Positions 48,268-60,454 of a stretch of 64,000 nt of DNA are shown here, piece by piece. Where the stretch lies: positions 880,718 through 944,717 of the forward strand of contig NW_022985439.1 of assembly GCF_010093595.1 (NCBI RefSeq), given 5' to 3'. Every line of letters begins with the position of its first letter. Position 1 is the stretch's first letter. The DNA comes from Mytilinidion resinicola. Its lineage: Eukaryota; Ascomycota; Dothideomycetes; Mytilinidiales; Mytilinidiaceae. Both the position numbers and the translations under genes were made by a program. The notes beneath the pieces were generated by a model that saw only the letters and a list, made by a program, of their open reading frames with translations, ran no database searches and was not told the origin of the DNA.

Positions 48268-49698
48268 TCACTCCTCCCCACCCCCCCTCCTCAAAAACCC
48301 AAACAACCTCCGCCTTGGCCTCTCCCGCTCCTTCTCCTCCCGCGGCTCCACCGGCCACCCCCTCGCCAACGCCTCCTCATTCAGCCGCCCACTGACCTCG
48401 TAATCAAACGGCACCGTCCAGTTCCGCATCGGGATCTCGCCCAGCTTGGTGCTGTCAGACGCGAACGAGTACGCCGAGGGCGTTGCCTTATCCAGCCGGC
48501 GCGGGATCGCTAACAAGGGCTTGGCGGTGGTGTCTGGGGAGAGGTGTTTTGGTTTCGGTGGAGGGGTAGGAGCACTAACTGGGAAGGTGGTAGCTTTCAC
48601 TGGTTTCTCGGCGGGCGGCTGGGGCGTTTGAGCAGGCGCGTGAGGCCAGGTTTGAGGTCGTTCGGGGGCCGCAGAGGACATTTTGCGGCGGGAGTTTGCA
48701 GGCGGCTTGGCGGAGGGGTGGTCTCGAGGGCTTGGGGGCGCGGCGTACGCGAATGGATCGGCTTTTCTGTAGTCTGGCGATGCGAGGGGCGAGGTTAGGG
48801 GTGTGTTTACTGCTGTGGATGCAGTGGAAGGTGATTTTGTCGACGGGATTGCAGAGGATGTGCTTGATGTTGATCCCGTCCTCCGATTCCGCGGCCGTAC
48901 TATAGCGAGTTGAGTCTGTGAGGAGCTCTTGACCGGCACGCGCGTGATGGTGGGCGTGTTGGAGCGGGAGCGGCTTGTGGTCGTAGACCCAGATTTACCC
49001 CCGCCTTGTTTGTGGCCCTTCCTGCTCTTCTCGCTGCTACTCCTCGTAGCCACAGCACCGCAATTCGCGTGCTTCAAGCTCCCGCATCGCGGACAGCTTG
49101 GTTTCGGCTGATACAGCGCCACATTCGACTGCGACAGCCGCTGGTACAGCAAATTGAGCGTATCAATCGCCTCCGCCCTCGACGCATCCGACAAATTCGT
49201 CAGCGACTTATAGTCCAGATCCAGAGTCTCCTTGCGGTCATGATTCAGAAACGAGGCTATGATGCCCACGAGGCCGGTGTTGAGCTTGAGGAGGGTTTCG
49301 GCGAGGGAGGCGTGAGCAATTGCTATTCCAAACATCCACATTAGCTACCTTCCCGATTCCAATACTCTCATGACATTGCACACCGAGATCGAAATTGAGG
49401 TTGAGGTTATAGAGAAAAGCATCAACTAACCATCCCCCTTCGCAAACCTCTCCCCCACAACCCCATAATTCCGCTCATACTGCGTCTGAATATCCGCTGG
49501 CCCCTTCCTCAGCGAATTACTGAGCCGCAACTCCGCTCCCGCGCGCGCATCTGGCCGCACGCCCCCAGCACCAGCACCGGCTTTCCGACTCTTCTTCCTG
49601 CGCCGCTTCTCCCGCAGCCGGCGGAACACGGCAAACCCATCGGTAAACGCATGCACGATCGAGTTGACGCAGTTCGAGACGTCCTGGTGATGCGCCAT
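48268..49698 (-). CDS. conserved hypothetical protein, disordered Ser/Pro-rich
   Basis: About 440 residues, exons 49698-49431 and 49322-48268, intron 108 nt. The ATG at 49698 is preferred because the protein then begins MAHHQDVSNCVNSIVHAFTD, the start of a conserved helical domain that continues FAVFRRLREKRRRKK, then HASLAETLLKLNTGLVGIIA across the splice and AIDTLNLLYQRLSQ. A CPRCGSLKHANC pair of cysteine knuckles follows, then a long low-complexity Ser/Thr/Pro/Lys region, and a C-terminal WTVPFDYEVSGRLNEEALAR block with a basic end (RPRRRLFGFLRR). I know similar unnamed proteins in filamentous ascomycetes but no function. Confidence 0.75.
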
Positions 49699-50535
49699 CT
49701 TCAAAAGCCACAACGCAAGCAAAAAACAACGATATGACAATATTTACGAAGGAAGAGAGAGACAAAGCGAGAGAGATCTACACGTCCTCCAGCAGGCGGG
49801 CCCCGGCGGGCATACATAGCCCTCCAGCCTCGAAGCGGCCGCGGTGCCTGTCCTGCATTGCCCTCGTTGGAGTCACCCAGCGCGCCTGTAGCCGCCGCGG
49901 TTTTGGGCGGTCGTGGCCGCTGAGTGGCCGCCCGCGTCGCTGGGGATGGCGGGCCCGGCGCACCACTGGGACGCCAGGACACGCTAGAAACAGGGCCTGG
50001 GTGGCCCTGTTATGGGCCCGGCTGCAGCTCGGAGTCACGGGGATTTTTGTACGTGGACGTATCGGAGGCGCGACGGGTTTTCCTTATCGTGGGGTTGAGT
50101 GTGGGCAAGTGTGTTAGTGGTGAGAGCGTAGAAGGGCTCGTGCATTGCATTGCAGCTTGTTTCATCGCTGTAGGTGCTGAGGGTGAGGTTGTGGCCTCCT
50201 CGGGGGAGAGGAGCGCAGGAGGAGTGAAGCTTGCAGCTTCGACGATCTCTCAATGGCGCGAGAGGACTTCAAGACGCTAGATTTATTCCGGCTTGCTGGC
50301 TTCCTCGGATAGACGTCCTGGAGCTCCTCCCACGAGTCAAGTTGCTCGGTGACTCACGTTGTGTGAATCGTTGAAACGAGACGGTGAAGGAAAATAGACA
50401 CCGTGCGTGCGGTGTCCTAAAATTGCTATTCTACAGCCCTGAGGATCCTGAAAGAAACCACCTGCGGTAAACCCCAACGCCTCGCTATGCCAAAGTGCCC
50501 GAATACAAATAACCCAAATGAAACCCAATTCTTCA
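49699..50535. other. intergenic DNA
   Basis: GC-rich near 49800-50050 with frames on both strands, none credible. The right part is probably the HRD1 3' untranslated region. Confidence 0.4.
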
Positions 50536-52908
50536 TCAGTCATTTCGATCCTCCGAGTCCTCCACTGTAGCCTGACGAGGAGCAGTTTGAGCAGCGCTGC
50601 TCGACGAGCCCTCGGCTTGACCACTAGCAGCAGATGTATTGCCAAAGCTCCAACCCGACGGCACAAACCCGGAATGCGTGCCCTGAGCCGGCCCGTCCGC
50701 ATTAGCTGTAGTACTAGGAGACGTGTTCTGGGTTGTTCCAGTAACACCAGGACTAGTTGCCCGGGATCCCTGGTTATTTTGCTGACCGTTGTTCTGATGA
50801 GCTTCAGGATAAAGTGCACGTCGAATGTGGTCCGAGGGTGCCCTCTGCGGCGCCGGAGATGCCAGCGTGCTCGGTGCCTCAGTGGGAGTTGGCACCGGCA
50901 CCATCCGTCGCAAAGTATATCCTGGTGGAAGTGTGAGTCCTCCTGGGAGATCCGCATGACCGGGTCCCATTGCTGCTTGTCCTTCCACAGGGAGATACGC
51001 CCGTTGAGCTCCTGCTGGACCCCAATTTGCGTTCAAGGGCTGGACATTGGGGAGTTGGACGTTCGCCGGCCCACCAGTCGCCTGCTGAAGCGTGTGAAGC
51101 TGCGCGAGTAGGGCTTGCAATTGCTCAAGCTGGCCATGCTGGGCATGAAGCTGCCGAATAGAATTGATGATGTTCTCCTGGATACGCAGAATGTCTGTTT
51201 GAACGTCGCCGTTGTTTACACCAAGCATGCCATTTATCGGTTGGCCTTGGTGTACGAGGTTGTTCAACTGCGCGTTGTGTTGCTGTGTTGGCGCTCGGTT
51301 CTGAGCATTGTTGGCTGCTGCGGGAACAGCCATATTCCCAATCACTAATCTGAATGGCCCGAGATTCCATGTTCGCACATTGTTCGCTCGAATGACTTGT
51401 GCCCCTGGTTGTCCGTTCTGTCCGTTTTGCGGTTGGTTGGCCGGTCGGCCTCCTATCCTGTTGAAGAAATTTTGTAAGTCGTTCGGCGGATTCTGCTGCG
51501 CTTGGTTCCCTTGAGCTCCTGCATTACCTTGATTCGCTTGTGGAGCACGCGGCGTATTCGCTTCAGCAAGGACCGGCCGCCTACAAGTTGGACAAACTTG
51601 TTGTCTTTCGAGCCAACTGCGTAGGCAGCCGAAGTGGAGGATGTGCCCACAGGGTAACTTCTTAGGTCGCTGTCTTTCATCCATCCGTCGCCCTGGACGA
51701 GCTCCTTCTGCGCCAGGCTCAACCCATGGTCGCATCTCCTCACGGCAGACGATGCAAGTGTTCTCATTGGCAAGCTGCTCGACCGTCGCATCTGGATAAC
51801 GAGCGTTCATATCTTTTGTTGCGTTCCGGTATTGCATGAAGTCGTGGATCCTTTTGATGAATGATCGAATAGTGAAGAAGAGGTCGCGCATGATATGAAT
51901 GGGTATTCCGTGGAATGCTATGAGAATCGTAAAGAAGCCACAGTACACCACTGACTTGATGAAATCTGTTCAACCGTAAGCCACGTGCACCGGGTCGACA
52001 AGGCAGACCACACTCACCAGTAGTTAGATCAAGGTAGAAAACCCAACGACCCTTTTCTTCCCATCCAGGAACATCCTCGTCGTCATCGTCATCATCCTCT
52101 TCAACAACAGCCTGAACATTGGCGTCGGTGCCCGTTTGTCCATCTGCACCGGCTTGTACCTGTCGTTGCGCCTCTGCTGTCGCCAATCTCTGAGCCTCGT
52201 CCCTGGCCTTAGTCTGGCGGTGGATGACCAACATTTCGACGAGTGATAGGACATATCGGAGGAGTGTAGAGACCGAGACAATGGCGAGGAGCGCATATTC
52301 GAAAGCAAACATAACCATCATTCCGGGACGCGCTTCTCGCAGTATAGTATCAATGCAATACTGCATCATAAAGACGTCAAACACCACCGACAACAACAAG
52401 GACACTGAGAGCCGGGAGTGGAAGAGGCGGGGGTTAGCGGGCGGTTGTTGCTCCAAGAATTCCACGCGACCTTCCCCAATCCATTGCCAGACCTTGCCGC
52501 CGAGGAGGCATAGGAACATGACAAAGAATGAGAACCCTATATCATCTCGGAATATAGTCATTGCCAGCAGTGTCTCGCTAACTGCGAACCAGGCTTTGTC
52601 ATAGAGTTGTTCGGTTTCGATGGGGCGGAGAGGGCCATAGAGGAGCCTTTGGAGGCCATACCCAAAGCTGAGACAGCATATGAGGGCGAGATTGACCAGG
52701 AGCATGAGCGAGCCATTGCTTTGTGATATGTAGACGGCGGCGGAGTAGAAGTTGGGGCGCTCGTAGTACGCGCGGAAGAGGACAGCATTTGCTAGGAGTG
52801 TGGAGACCTAGATATTGATATTGTTAGCGTCAACTGAATGAGAGAGCTATTCAGCTATTGAGGGGAGCTGCCGCTTACTCCGACGTATATCGTGTATCGC
52901 GACATCAT
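50536..52908 (-). CDS. HRD1: ER-membrane E3 ubiquitin ligase HRD1 (synoviolin)
   Basis: RING-H2 ubiquitin ligase of ER-associated degradation, about 749 residues. Exons: 52908-52879 (ten codons, MMSRYTIYVG), 52807-52018, 51965-50536; introns 71 and 52 nt. Multiple membrane segments occupy the first 270 or so residues, for example LLVNLALICCLSFGYGLQRL and MMVMFAFEYALLAIVSVSTL, interrupted by a fungal acidic loop (EEDDDDDDEDVPGW). The RING begins NTCIVCREEMRPW and, after a 30-residue insertion, continues LPCGHILHFGCLRSWLERQQ and CPTCRRPV. The rest is Gln/Asn/Pro-rich cytosolic tail. By family it works with HRD3/SEL1 and Der1 to retrotranslocate misfolded ER proteins. The tiny first exon is easily missed. 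Confidence 0.93.
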
Positions 52909-53399
52909 GGTGCAGGCGGGAATTAGGACCGTCAAGCAAAAGAGAGGCAGATAAGCTCCATCAGAAAGCCAGGCACGGCCTCACTGCGCACAGAAGTGGT
53001 CGGATGATGGTGTTTGGTGAAGTGGCGTAGGCGGAGGTGTTGAAGCCACGACAGCTCTTCCAAGGTCGCGTCGGCTGTGCCCGGGGTGGGTTGTTTTACA
53101 TCACCACTAAGACGACACGTAACCAGTAAAGAATCGGCCAGAGTACTTCTAAATTAGGGAGAGGACCTTTAATACACCATGTTCACCCTCAGCAATTCTC
53201 TCTTAAACTATTTCACTTTCGCTAGCAGACAATAGCCGCCAGACGCTCTCACTGACGCACCCGCATGTGACAGTTTATGTGACGTTCAATCTTCATAACT
53301 CCGTGCTTTAATCATTAATGCTAAGAACACCCAAGTGTTAAGGAACTATGTACCGTGCCGCGAAAACCATCTGCATCCTGCCCGCAGGTGTAAACCAAT
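52909..53399. other. intergenic DNA
   Basis: HRD1 promoter and the 3' region of the next minus-strand gene; nothing else seen. Confidence 0.4.
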
Positions 53400-55258
53400 T
53401 CACAAGTCTTGCCCCTCCTCAACCGCCTTCTCCTTCTCCCTCTCCTTACTCGCCTCTAGAATAGCCTGAATCTTAGCCGGTCCGCCCTTGGGTTTCGGCA
53501 TTGGCTTTCCTTCTACTTTCTTCTCTCCATTGGCCTCGGCCTTCGCCCATGCATCCACAATCAGCCCAGCAACGTTCTTCCCCATCAGAGCACTCGTCTC
53601 CATCGTGCTGATGAATGACTCTATCCCACTCGTATACCACAGCCCCTCATCGAGCTTAATCTCCTCAAAAGTGACGCGCGGGTACTCATATGGATAGCTG
53701 TCCCACTCCTTTCTGTATATCCAGCTTACAAAGCCTTGGCCCAGCTCCTCGACTTCCTGGTCAGGTGGGGCAGTGCCGAGGATATGCGACAAAAAGGTTG
53801 AGTTGATGCGAGCGGGGCTGAAGATCTTGTAGATGTATTCTGGAGCACCGGTGGTGGGGTTCCAAGATTCGGCAACATTGCTGATGCTAAAGAAGCCGGG
53901 TTTGCCAACACCGTTGGGATCGGTGCCAACAGATTCGTCAGGTGGGAGAGTAGTGAGGATAAAAGTGGGAACAATGGCACTTGGTGCCAGGTTGAAGGCC
54001 TTAGGACTGAGGGTGAGTGGAGATGCGAAGAGGGTCACGTGGAGGCGAACATAAGGGATGGTGTCCGGAGTGTGTTCTGGCTCGGGAGAGAACTTGATGC
54101 TAGAGAATTGATAGGGGGTGGCGAGGACGATGTCGTCAAACGTTTCTCCGGCGTTTGAGGCTTCCTCATTTGAGACAGATGCGGACTTCAGGATGTAGGT
54201 GCCGTCGGCTTGCTTCGAGATGGTTTGGACGGTAGTGTTCAATCGTACGTCCGCTTTCGAGGCTTGGACCATGTTATCGAAGATCTGCCAGTTACCGCCC
54301 TCCACAGCCATAGCGCCATCGGTGGCCATACAGACCATGGTCTCCAAGCCGTGTATGAGAGGAAGGTTCTGAGCATAGTTGACTCGAGTGCTTTACGGTA
54401 TCAGCTATCAATCTGTCACACACATGACTTCCCGAGGCCCATACGCAGACATACCTTGCCTGAATAACCTCGTCCGCAAACTTCACCCCAATCCCATTCT
54501 CCTTCAGGTACTGTTCTCCCGTGCTAGCCGTGACAGGCGCCAACCCCACATCATACACCGCGTCCGTGAGCGACGCAAATGGGAACTGTGGTTCCTCGTA
54601 CAACTTCAAAAACTTCCCCACCGTCGACTTCATAAGCCTGTTCGTCTTGATAGGCGCTAGCCCGTACCGCCACAATAGCTTCGCGATGTCCCACCACCCA
54701 TTGTGCGCTGGTGTCTGCAACACAAATTCGTCTCCGTTCCAGATGCCCAACTCGGGGCTATCTGCTGTGCGCAACGAGTCCTTGTTATCGATGGACAGGT
54801 TGAAATTGTTGACAGCATCAACAAGAATGCTGTTCACAGATACGAATATAGAGGCGCCGAGCTCGATGGGGACGTTGGGGGCGTCCCAGGCGTAGACGGT
54901 GGTGGAACGGCCCCCCACATAGGGAGAGCGTTCGAAGACGGTGATGTCGACGTCGAGGTTGCGTTCGAGGGCGTTTTGTCGTAAATGGTATGCTGCAGAT
55001 GCTCCGCCAGCTCCGGCACCTGTCTTGGAGTCAATTCAGAGCTCGACGGGTGACGCGGGGGTCTCGGAGGTGCTATGAGGCTCCCGAGCTAACAGGCTGG
55101 GTCCAAGGAACAGAATGGAGCTTACCGATGACCGCTACCTTCTTTGAGCCTGTACGAAGGCCCTCGAGTTTCTGTGAGGCTCCATCGTGGTTGTGAAGAG
55201 CATTAGAGAATGAGAGCCCGCAAGCCAACGTCAGCAGAGTGGTTCGAAGCAACGACAT
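53400..55258 (-). CDS. secreted prenylcysteine oxidase/lyase (copy B)
   Basis: Flavoprotein of about 562 residues. Exons: 55258-55126, 55019-54455, 54390-53400; introns 106 and 64 nt. The signal peptide is MSLLRTTLLTLACGLSFSNA. The FAD motif is formed across intron 1 as VAVIGAGAGGASAAYHLRQ, followed by ITVFERSPYVGGRSTTVY and ELGASIFVSVN. The mid-region ENGIGVKFADEVIQASTRVN is split by intron 2, and LIHGLETMVCMA follows. The end block is GLWYTSGIESFISTMETSAL. These are the hallmarks of prenylcysteine lyase, which degrades prenylcysteines released by turnover of prenylated proteins. The C-terminal tail is charged (KEREKEKAVEEGQDL). This copy looks like the conserved housekeeping version, whereas copy A is intronless and diverged. 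Confidence 0.9.
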
Positions 55259-55679
55259 CTTCAATGACTTTGATAGATTGATATGTTTTAGGAGAGTATT
55301 AATAACTAGGTGAAGTCATTGCTCAACCTAAGGTGCAGTCTGCAGTATTGGACTATGGATTTTGCGCGATGAGGAAAGGCTGATTTGCGACTGCTGTTCA
55401 TGAAACGGCCCTGCAGGTCCATGGGCTGATGTCGTGATACTTCGGCAACGCGGTCGATCAATGGACGCGAATATCATTGAGAGCTTCACGCGTGCCACAG
55501 CTTAGTCAATGAACGGTTGCCACCCATCGAAGATCGCGAAGAGAGTGTAGCATTCCAGCTATCGATTTTCGGAATACTGTATTGTCGCCAAGACGCCAAT
55601 AGCCCGCTCAAATTCATACATATCATCGAAGCAATACACCAGAACCAAAAAGTAGTCTTTCCTCCTGTGTAAACAATGC
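55259..55679. other. intergenic DNA
   Basis: Upstream of prenylcysteine oxidase B and downstream of VPS4; no gene. Confidence 0.4.
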
Positions 55680-57272
55680 CTAAGCACCTTCGCTACCGAA
55701 CTCCTTAGTCCAGTCAGCATTCCTGTCTAGATCCTCCTTGCTCACAGTCGGCCTTGAAGCTTTGATAGCTTTGATGAAATCCTTCACTTTCAGCGCTGGC
55801 TCCAGTAATTCATCCGACTCTATCTCTGTCCAGGACTTCTCCACCGCTCCCCTGTCGCCTGGAGAACATGGCGTCCACTTTTCCACGCCTTCCACCGAGA
55901 CCTAAGTCGTATTGTTAGCTAGATGAATTGCTGAGGTATCAAGAGAGCGTGTTTACCTTCTTGTAGTGCGTCGCTGTCTGGATGAGACGGACGGGTTGCA
56001 TAAGCGCATCCTGAACTGCGATACTTATGTCGCTACCAGAGTATCCTTCGCTCAATTCGGCCAGCTTCGCGTAGTCGTGCTGAGCTAACTCGCAAGGGGT
56101 ATTGCCCACCGCAAGCTCGAACATCTTCCTCCGAGCTGGGGAGTCTGGGAGACTGATATGTACACGTCTCTGGAAACGACGACGGATAGCGGCGTCAAGT
56201 TGCCACGGGATGTTCGTTGCGCCAAGAATCAAGACACCTTTTGAGTCCTTGCCCACGCCGTCCATTTGAACTAGTAGTTCCGTCTTGATACGTCTCGACG
56301 CTTCCGACTCGCCTTCTCCTCGGGGTCCACACAGAGCGTCGATTTCGTCGATGAAGATGATGGAAGGCTTATTCTCTCGTGCCATACCAAACAGCTGTTT
56401 TACCAGCCTACAACATGTTCAGCGAAGTAATTCATAGGGTAGAATATAATGCTTACCGTTCACTCTCTCCCATCCACTTCGAGACCAGATCGGAACTGCT
56501 GACACTGAAAAACGTGCTGTTCGCCTCCGTTGCCACAGCTTTTGCCAGATAACTCTTACCCGTACCAGGTGGTCCGTAGAGCAGTATACCTTTCCATGGT
56601 TGACGCTTGCCGGTGAAAAGATGCGGAAACTTGATGGGTAATATGACAGCCTCCTTCAGTGCCTCCTTTGCTGCGTCTAGACCTGCGACATCTTCCCACT
56701 TGATGTTTGGCTTTTCTGAGAGGACAGCACCTTGAAGTGCATTTCTAAGCTTCTTGGATTCGGGATCCTGCTCTTCGTCTTCGTCATCGCCCCTAAGAGT
56801 AACATATCAGCACCCCCCCGAGGATATAGTAGCTCTAACGATCCCAGTTAGACTCACTTTCCCTTCCCACTTCCAGCGGAGACCTTCCCATTCACGCCCA
56901 CAGCACTCGGCTTCTTGCGATTCCCCTTGTCGTTGTCTTCTAGGTGTGTCTTCAACTTCTCTGCTCGTGCCATGTATTCGGCCACCTTCGCCCGTATCAT
57001 CTCCTTCGACTTGGCGTTCTTCTCCCCTACGATATGCGATTAGGATAGTGCTAGTATCGAAAGTGAGGGCCACTAACATTTTAAGGCGAGCATAAAGAGC
57101 TCCACTGTAGATAGTTAGTTCCAAACTATCGCATAATTCTTCGTAATGTCCATATTGACTCACAGGACGAGTAATACATCTGGTATGCCTTCTCGTACTC
57201 CCCAGCAGTATCCGTCTCGATCGCCTTCTTCACCGACTCTATCGCCCGCCCCAGGAAGTCTGTATTGCTCAT
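55680..57272 (-). CDS. VPS4: AAA-ATPase VPS4 of the ESCRT pathway
   Basis: Disassembles ESCRT-III on endosomes, about 437 residues, the usual VPS4 length. Exons: 57272-57164, 57105-57079 (27 nt), 57026-56858, 56792-56457, 56407-55957, 55901-55680. The N-terminal MIT domain starts [20 protein letters not shown] and, through the 27-nt exon, reads [19 protein letters not shown] charged linker leads to the AAA domain: [20 protein letters not shown], Walker A GPPGTGKS, Walker B IIFIDEID, then [20 protein letters not shown] with the arginine fingers. The C-terminal VPS4 helix ([17 protein letters not shown]) is intact. All splices keep frame. Divergent from prefoldin subunit 6 with 391 bp between. 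Confidence 0.95.
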
Positions 57273-57663
57273 GTTGACTGCAAAGGCCTCCCAAACAGGA
57301 GCAAGTGTATGTGTTTTGAAGAGAACTCTCGAATCGTAGGTGTAGGGAGTACGGTTGCGCGGAGGGTGGTGGCCTTGAAGCGGGACCACGCGCGGAGACG
57401 CTTTTGGCGGGGCAAAGCCTCAATCGAGGCGAATAAGAGGTAGGGTCCTGGGAGGTCTGCAGAAGTTATTCTAGATATAGCGTTGTCCTATGGCGCAAAT
57501 TGTGAATGTCGCTCGGGAAGAGAATGCGATTGTTGTTGATAGAGCTGGGATTGCCCTCCACCACCGACATCACAGCGATGTTCCACACCCCGCGCCAAGG
57601 CAAAGCAACGCGATTCATGGATCTCTGCCAGACGACCACTTTGTTTCAACATCCACTCTCAGC
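57273..57663. promoter_or_regulatory. bidirectional promoter VPS4 / prefoldin 6
   Basis: A 391-bp head-to-head spacer. An in-frame ATG at 57490 could extend prefoldin by 58 residues, but that extension is unlike the family. Confidence 0.5.
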
Positions 57664-58260
57664 ATGGGTGACACACAGAAGAAGCTGCAGGAGCTTTCCG
57701 ACGACTACCAGAAGATTCAGGGAGGTATGTCGAATCATGTCTGCATTACACAACGTTTGTCGGCGAGCTGATAATCGTGCAGAGCTTTCGTCCGCTATCG
57801 ATGCGCGCCAGAAGCTAGAATCGCAGCAGCAGGAGAACACGGGCGTCCAGAAGGTTAATCTCACATATCAGCGTTACAAGAGTCCGGGGGTCTCACAAAT
57901 GCTTGCAGGAGTTCGCCAAACTCGACGATGATGCAAACATATACAAGCAAATCGGCCCAGTACTCCTGAAACAAGACAAGACCGAAGCGGTGATGGCTGT
58001 GGATGGACGATTAGAGTTCATCGACAAGGAGATGTGAGTTTCTGCAGGATATGTCAATGCTGAGGTCATAGTTATTAATATTGGACGAAGCAAACGGTTC
58101 GAGAAGCAAATCGTAGACATTCAACAGCGAGCGGAGAAGCTGAAGGCGGAGGTACGCATAGACATCAGCGTGTTGAGGCAACCTAGCTAATTATCGAAAA
58201 CAGATAATTCATATCCAGTCTCAGGCTCAACAAGCACAACAAACTGCCGCAGCCACATGA
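57664..58260 (+). CDS. YKE2: prefoldin subunit 6 (beta-type, YKE2)
   Basis: Cochaperone subunit that delivers nascent actin and tubulin to the CCT chaperonin, 124 residues, normal for the family. Exons: 57664-57724, 57783-57853, 57909-58033, 58091-58151, 58204-58260; four introns of 52-58 nt. It begins MGDTQKKLQELSDDYQKIQG. After the first coiled coil (ARQKLESQQQENTGVQKEF) comes the beta-hairpin region DDANIYKQIGPVLLKQDKTE, and the second coil (FIDKEIKRFEKQIVDIQQ) ends QAQQAQQTAAAT. The ATG at 57664 is chosen because it matches the family start exactly. Confidence 0.93.
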
Positions 58261-58835
58261 TCGAAGGACATTCACGATTCTTGCCGTGACAGCAGCCGAT
58301 GGTATGGATTCAACCCTATATCAGCAAGCCTCCCAAGGTCTAAAACACACTCCACGCCTAAAATGCTTCCAGTCCCATTAGCATAAACAAAAGCTCAATT
58401 GGAGAACCTGCAAGAGACATAGTCATGATGTACAATGCCTCGTCATTGAAATCCGTACACTTGTTTACCGCTGTGCGAGGAGCTTCATAGTATTTCCAGC
58501 ATTCCGAATAAGGGAGGAATCTGGCATTTTAGGCGGCCACTAACCTTGTGAGGCTACCTCAGACAGTGCCAACAGGGTGTACACAGATTGGAAGTGTATC
58601 CGCTGCCCCCAATTTCTATTACTACGTTGGAGCCCCACAGACAGTGGCAGGAAAGTGTACGGATATCTATGGCAAGGCACTGTAGGACATGCCACTTTGC
58701 TACATGATGTCCATGAGGTTGGCCTTGTATGACCATCCCAGACTCACACCCAACCCTCTTCACACCCCGCCGAGGAGCTAGCCATCTATTGTGGTAGCTA
58801 TTGACCATTCTCTGGCAGATACCCGGGTCCTCGGA
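58261..58835. other. intergenic DNA
   Basis: No gene; separates prefoldin from the BTB pseudogene array, with both ending toward this region. Confidence 0.4.
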
Positions 58836-59658
58836 CTAAGAGTCGGCCTTAATCTCCTTCAAGTACTTCTCCAATGACTCTTCCCAAGGCTTTTTTCCCG
58901 CTGGTCTAGGTCTGTTCTTCGCAAAGGATATTGCCAAGTTAGTCAAGAACTCTGCTGGACAATTCCGCAAATGCCACTCCCAGCCCTCATAGGCGCACCA
59001 AGTGTAGAAGTCCACAAAAAGAAGTCGAGCCTGTGAGCGTTCCGGTGTACCTTCATACAGCGCATGGACCGTGTCAGAGCCTGGCATGTGATTGAACTTG
59101 ATGTTAGAAGCGACGATTTTAGATGTAGCAACCATTCCACGAAGAACCGCGTTCTTGAACGCGTCGTCCATCAGTTTTTTCCCCTGGGATGTATGCTTTT
59201 ACCAGCTTCATGTGCTCCAGTATGATGTCTTTGCAGGAAGGATTGTCGTTCCGGATGGGTATGGTTTCGCGGCACAACCATTGCGTGTAGCATCGGAAAG
59301 TGTTAGGGTCGTCTTCAAGCAGCTTGATCTTCTTTGGATCTTCTTATGTTCCAGCCCACTCCTTCTTCCGGGCGTTTCTGAAGAAATGAGAGCTCGCACA
59401 GATAAGATCTTCGTGGATGCTGAATTCCACCATTTCTCGCCACCGCCAACGACAACCGAAATTGTTTGGCCGCTTAGGCTGCGGCAATTAGTACATTTGC
59501 GAAACTTAATCAGCAACCAAAGGGAGAGACAGGAAAAAGCCAGGTAACTCCCCTCGCCACTATCTGATCTAAGGAACATATCAAATAGCTTCATCGACAG
59601 AGATGCAAGGATCGTCTTCAGTCGCTAGGCGTTTGCGTTTAGTACCTTTCGACACCAT
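58836..59658 (-). pseudogene. BTB/POZ-domain protein, broken copy 3 of a tandem array
   Basis: Starts MVSKGTKRKRLATEDD (59658) and ends with an intact 111-codon frame (MDDAFKNAVLRGMVATS to YLKEIKADS). In between, the BTB half is recognisable but broken. SGQTISVVVGGGEK shifts frame at the GAGAAATGG; the shifted frame then reads MVEFSIHEDLICASSHFFRN up to a TAA. CYTQWLCRETIPI follows, and the frame slips again at GGGGAAAAAA before LMDDAFKN. The segment matching intron 1 of copy 2 ends in CCGCAG but has lost a GT donor. BTB proteins of this type are numerous in filamentous fungi and of unknown role. Probably non-functional. Confidence 0.7.
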
Positions 59659-60454
59659 CCTGGCGATATCGTTGGCGGTGTGTTGTGGAGTCGCGGAAGT
59701 GAGGAGTCGACTTTTGAATCCACGAGGTCCGCGCCAAAACTTCACTTCACCAGCTGTAGGTGTGTTCCGCCTGGCGCGCATAGCTCTGCGGGATGACGCC
59801 GTCTGAGGCGGCCCCGCAAGTCTTTTACACTGTTCAAACCGTTTCGATCGAGCTTTTAGAAATAGGTTGGAGCACGTCAGACAGCGCCAAAACAGTCTAC
59901 CTAGGTAAGGTCAAATGGTGGATGTCATGAAGTAAGTTTCCAATATTAACAGGTCTCGGCATACGAAAATACACGCACAACTCTGCAGGATGGCGCTGTC
60001 TGAGGTGGCTCGCAAGACTTTCACACTGTTTAAACGGTCTCGTTGGAACTTTTGATAATGGGCTGAAGCAGGTCAGACAGTGCCAAAAGAGCCTACCTAT
60101 CTAGACACATATACAATAACTAACGCTCAAGGACTCATTATGCAGCGATTGCAGAGCACTGGAGTAATAAAGATGTGTGGACAGATTTTGAATAATATAT
60201 TGAAGCGCCCCAAGCAGCAGCAGGTAGTGTACAGCTTCGTAATCGTGCTACAACTTGGCCAGTCAACTCCGAAGATGCTATCTCGACGAGAAGGTGTGTC
60301 AGAGAAGTATGGACTGATTTTTCAGAATGTGCCGAGGCGCCTCAAGCAGTAGCAACTGTCTGTACAGCTACCACTCTAGTACTGTAAGTTCCCTAGTAAC
60401 CAGCAAAGGCGTCGTCATGCCTTCTCCGTGCCTCCCCACCCACCCCAATTTGCC
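59659..60454. other. spacer between BTB copies with degenerate direct repeats
   Basis: The segment at about 59778-59905 recurs at about 59970-60100 (shared GCTCTGCGGGATG-like start, TCTGAGG, CACTGTT-AAAC, GTCAGACAG-GCCAAAA-AG-CTACCTA). A second pair is at about 60173-60236 and 60307-60368 (GAAGCGCC-CAAGCAG). No coding function is apparent. Confidence 0.55.

Noticed and set aside
57490..57663. N-terminal extension of prefoldin 6 from an upstream in-frame ATG
   Set aside because: The family protein starts at MGDTQKKL; the extension is His/Pro-rich and lies in the shared promoter.
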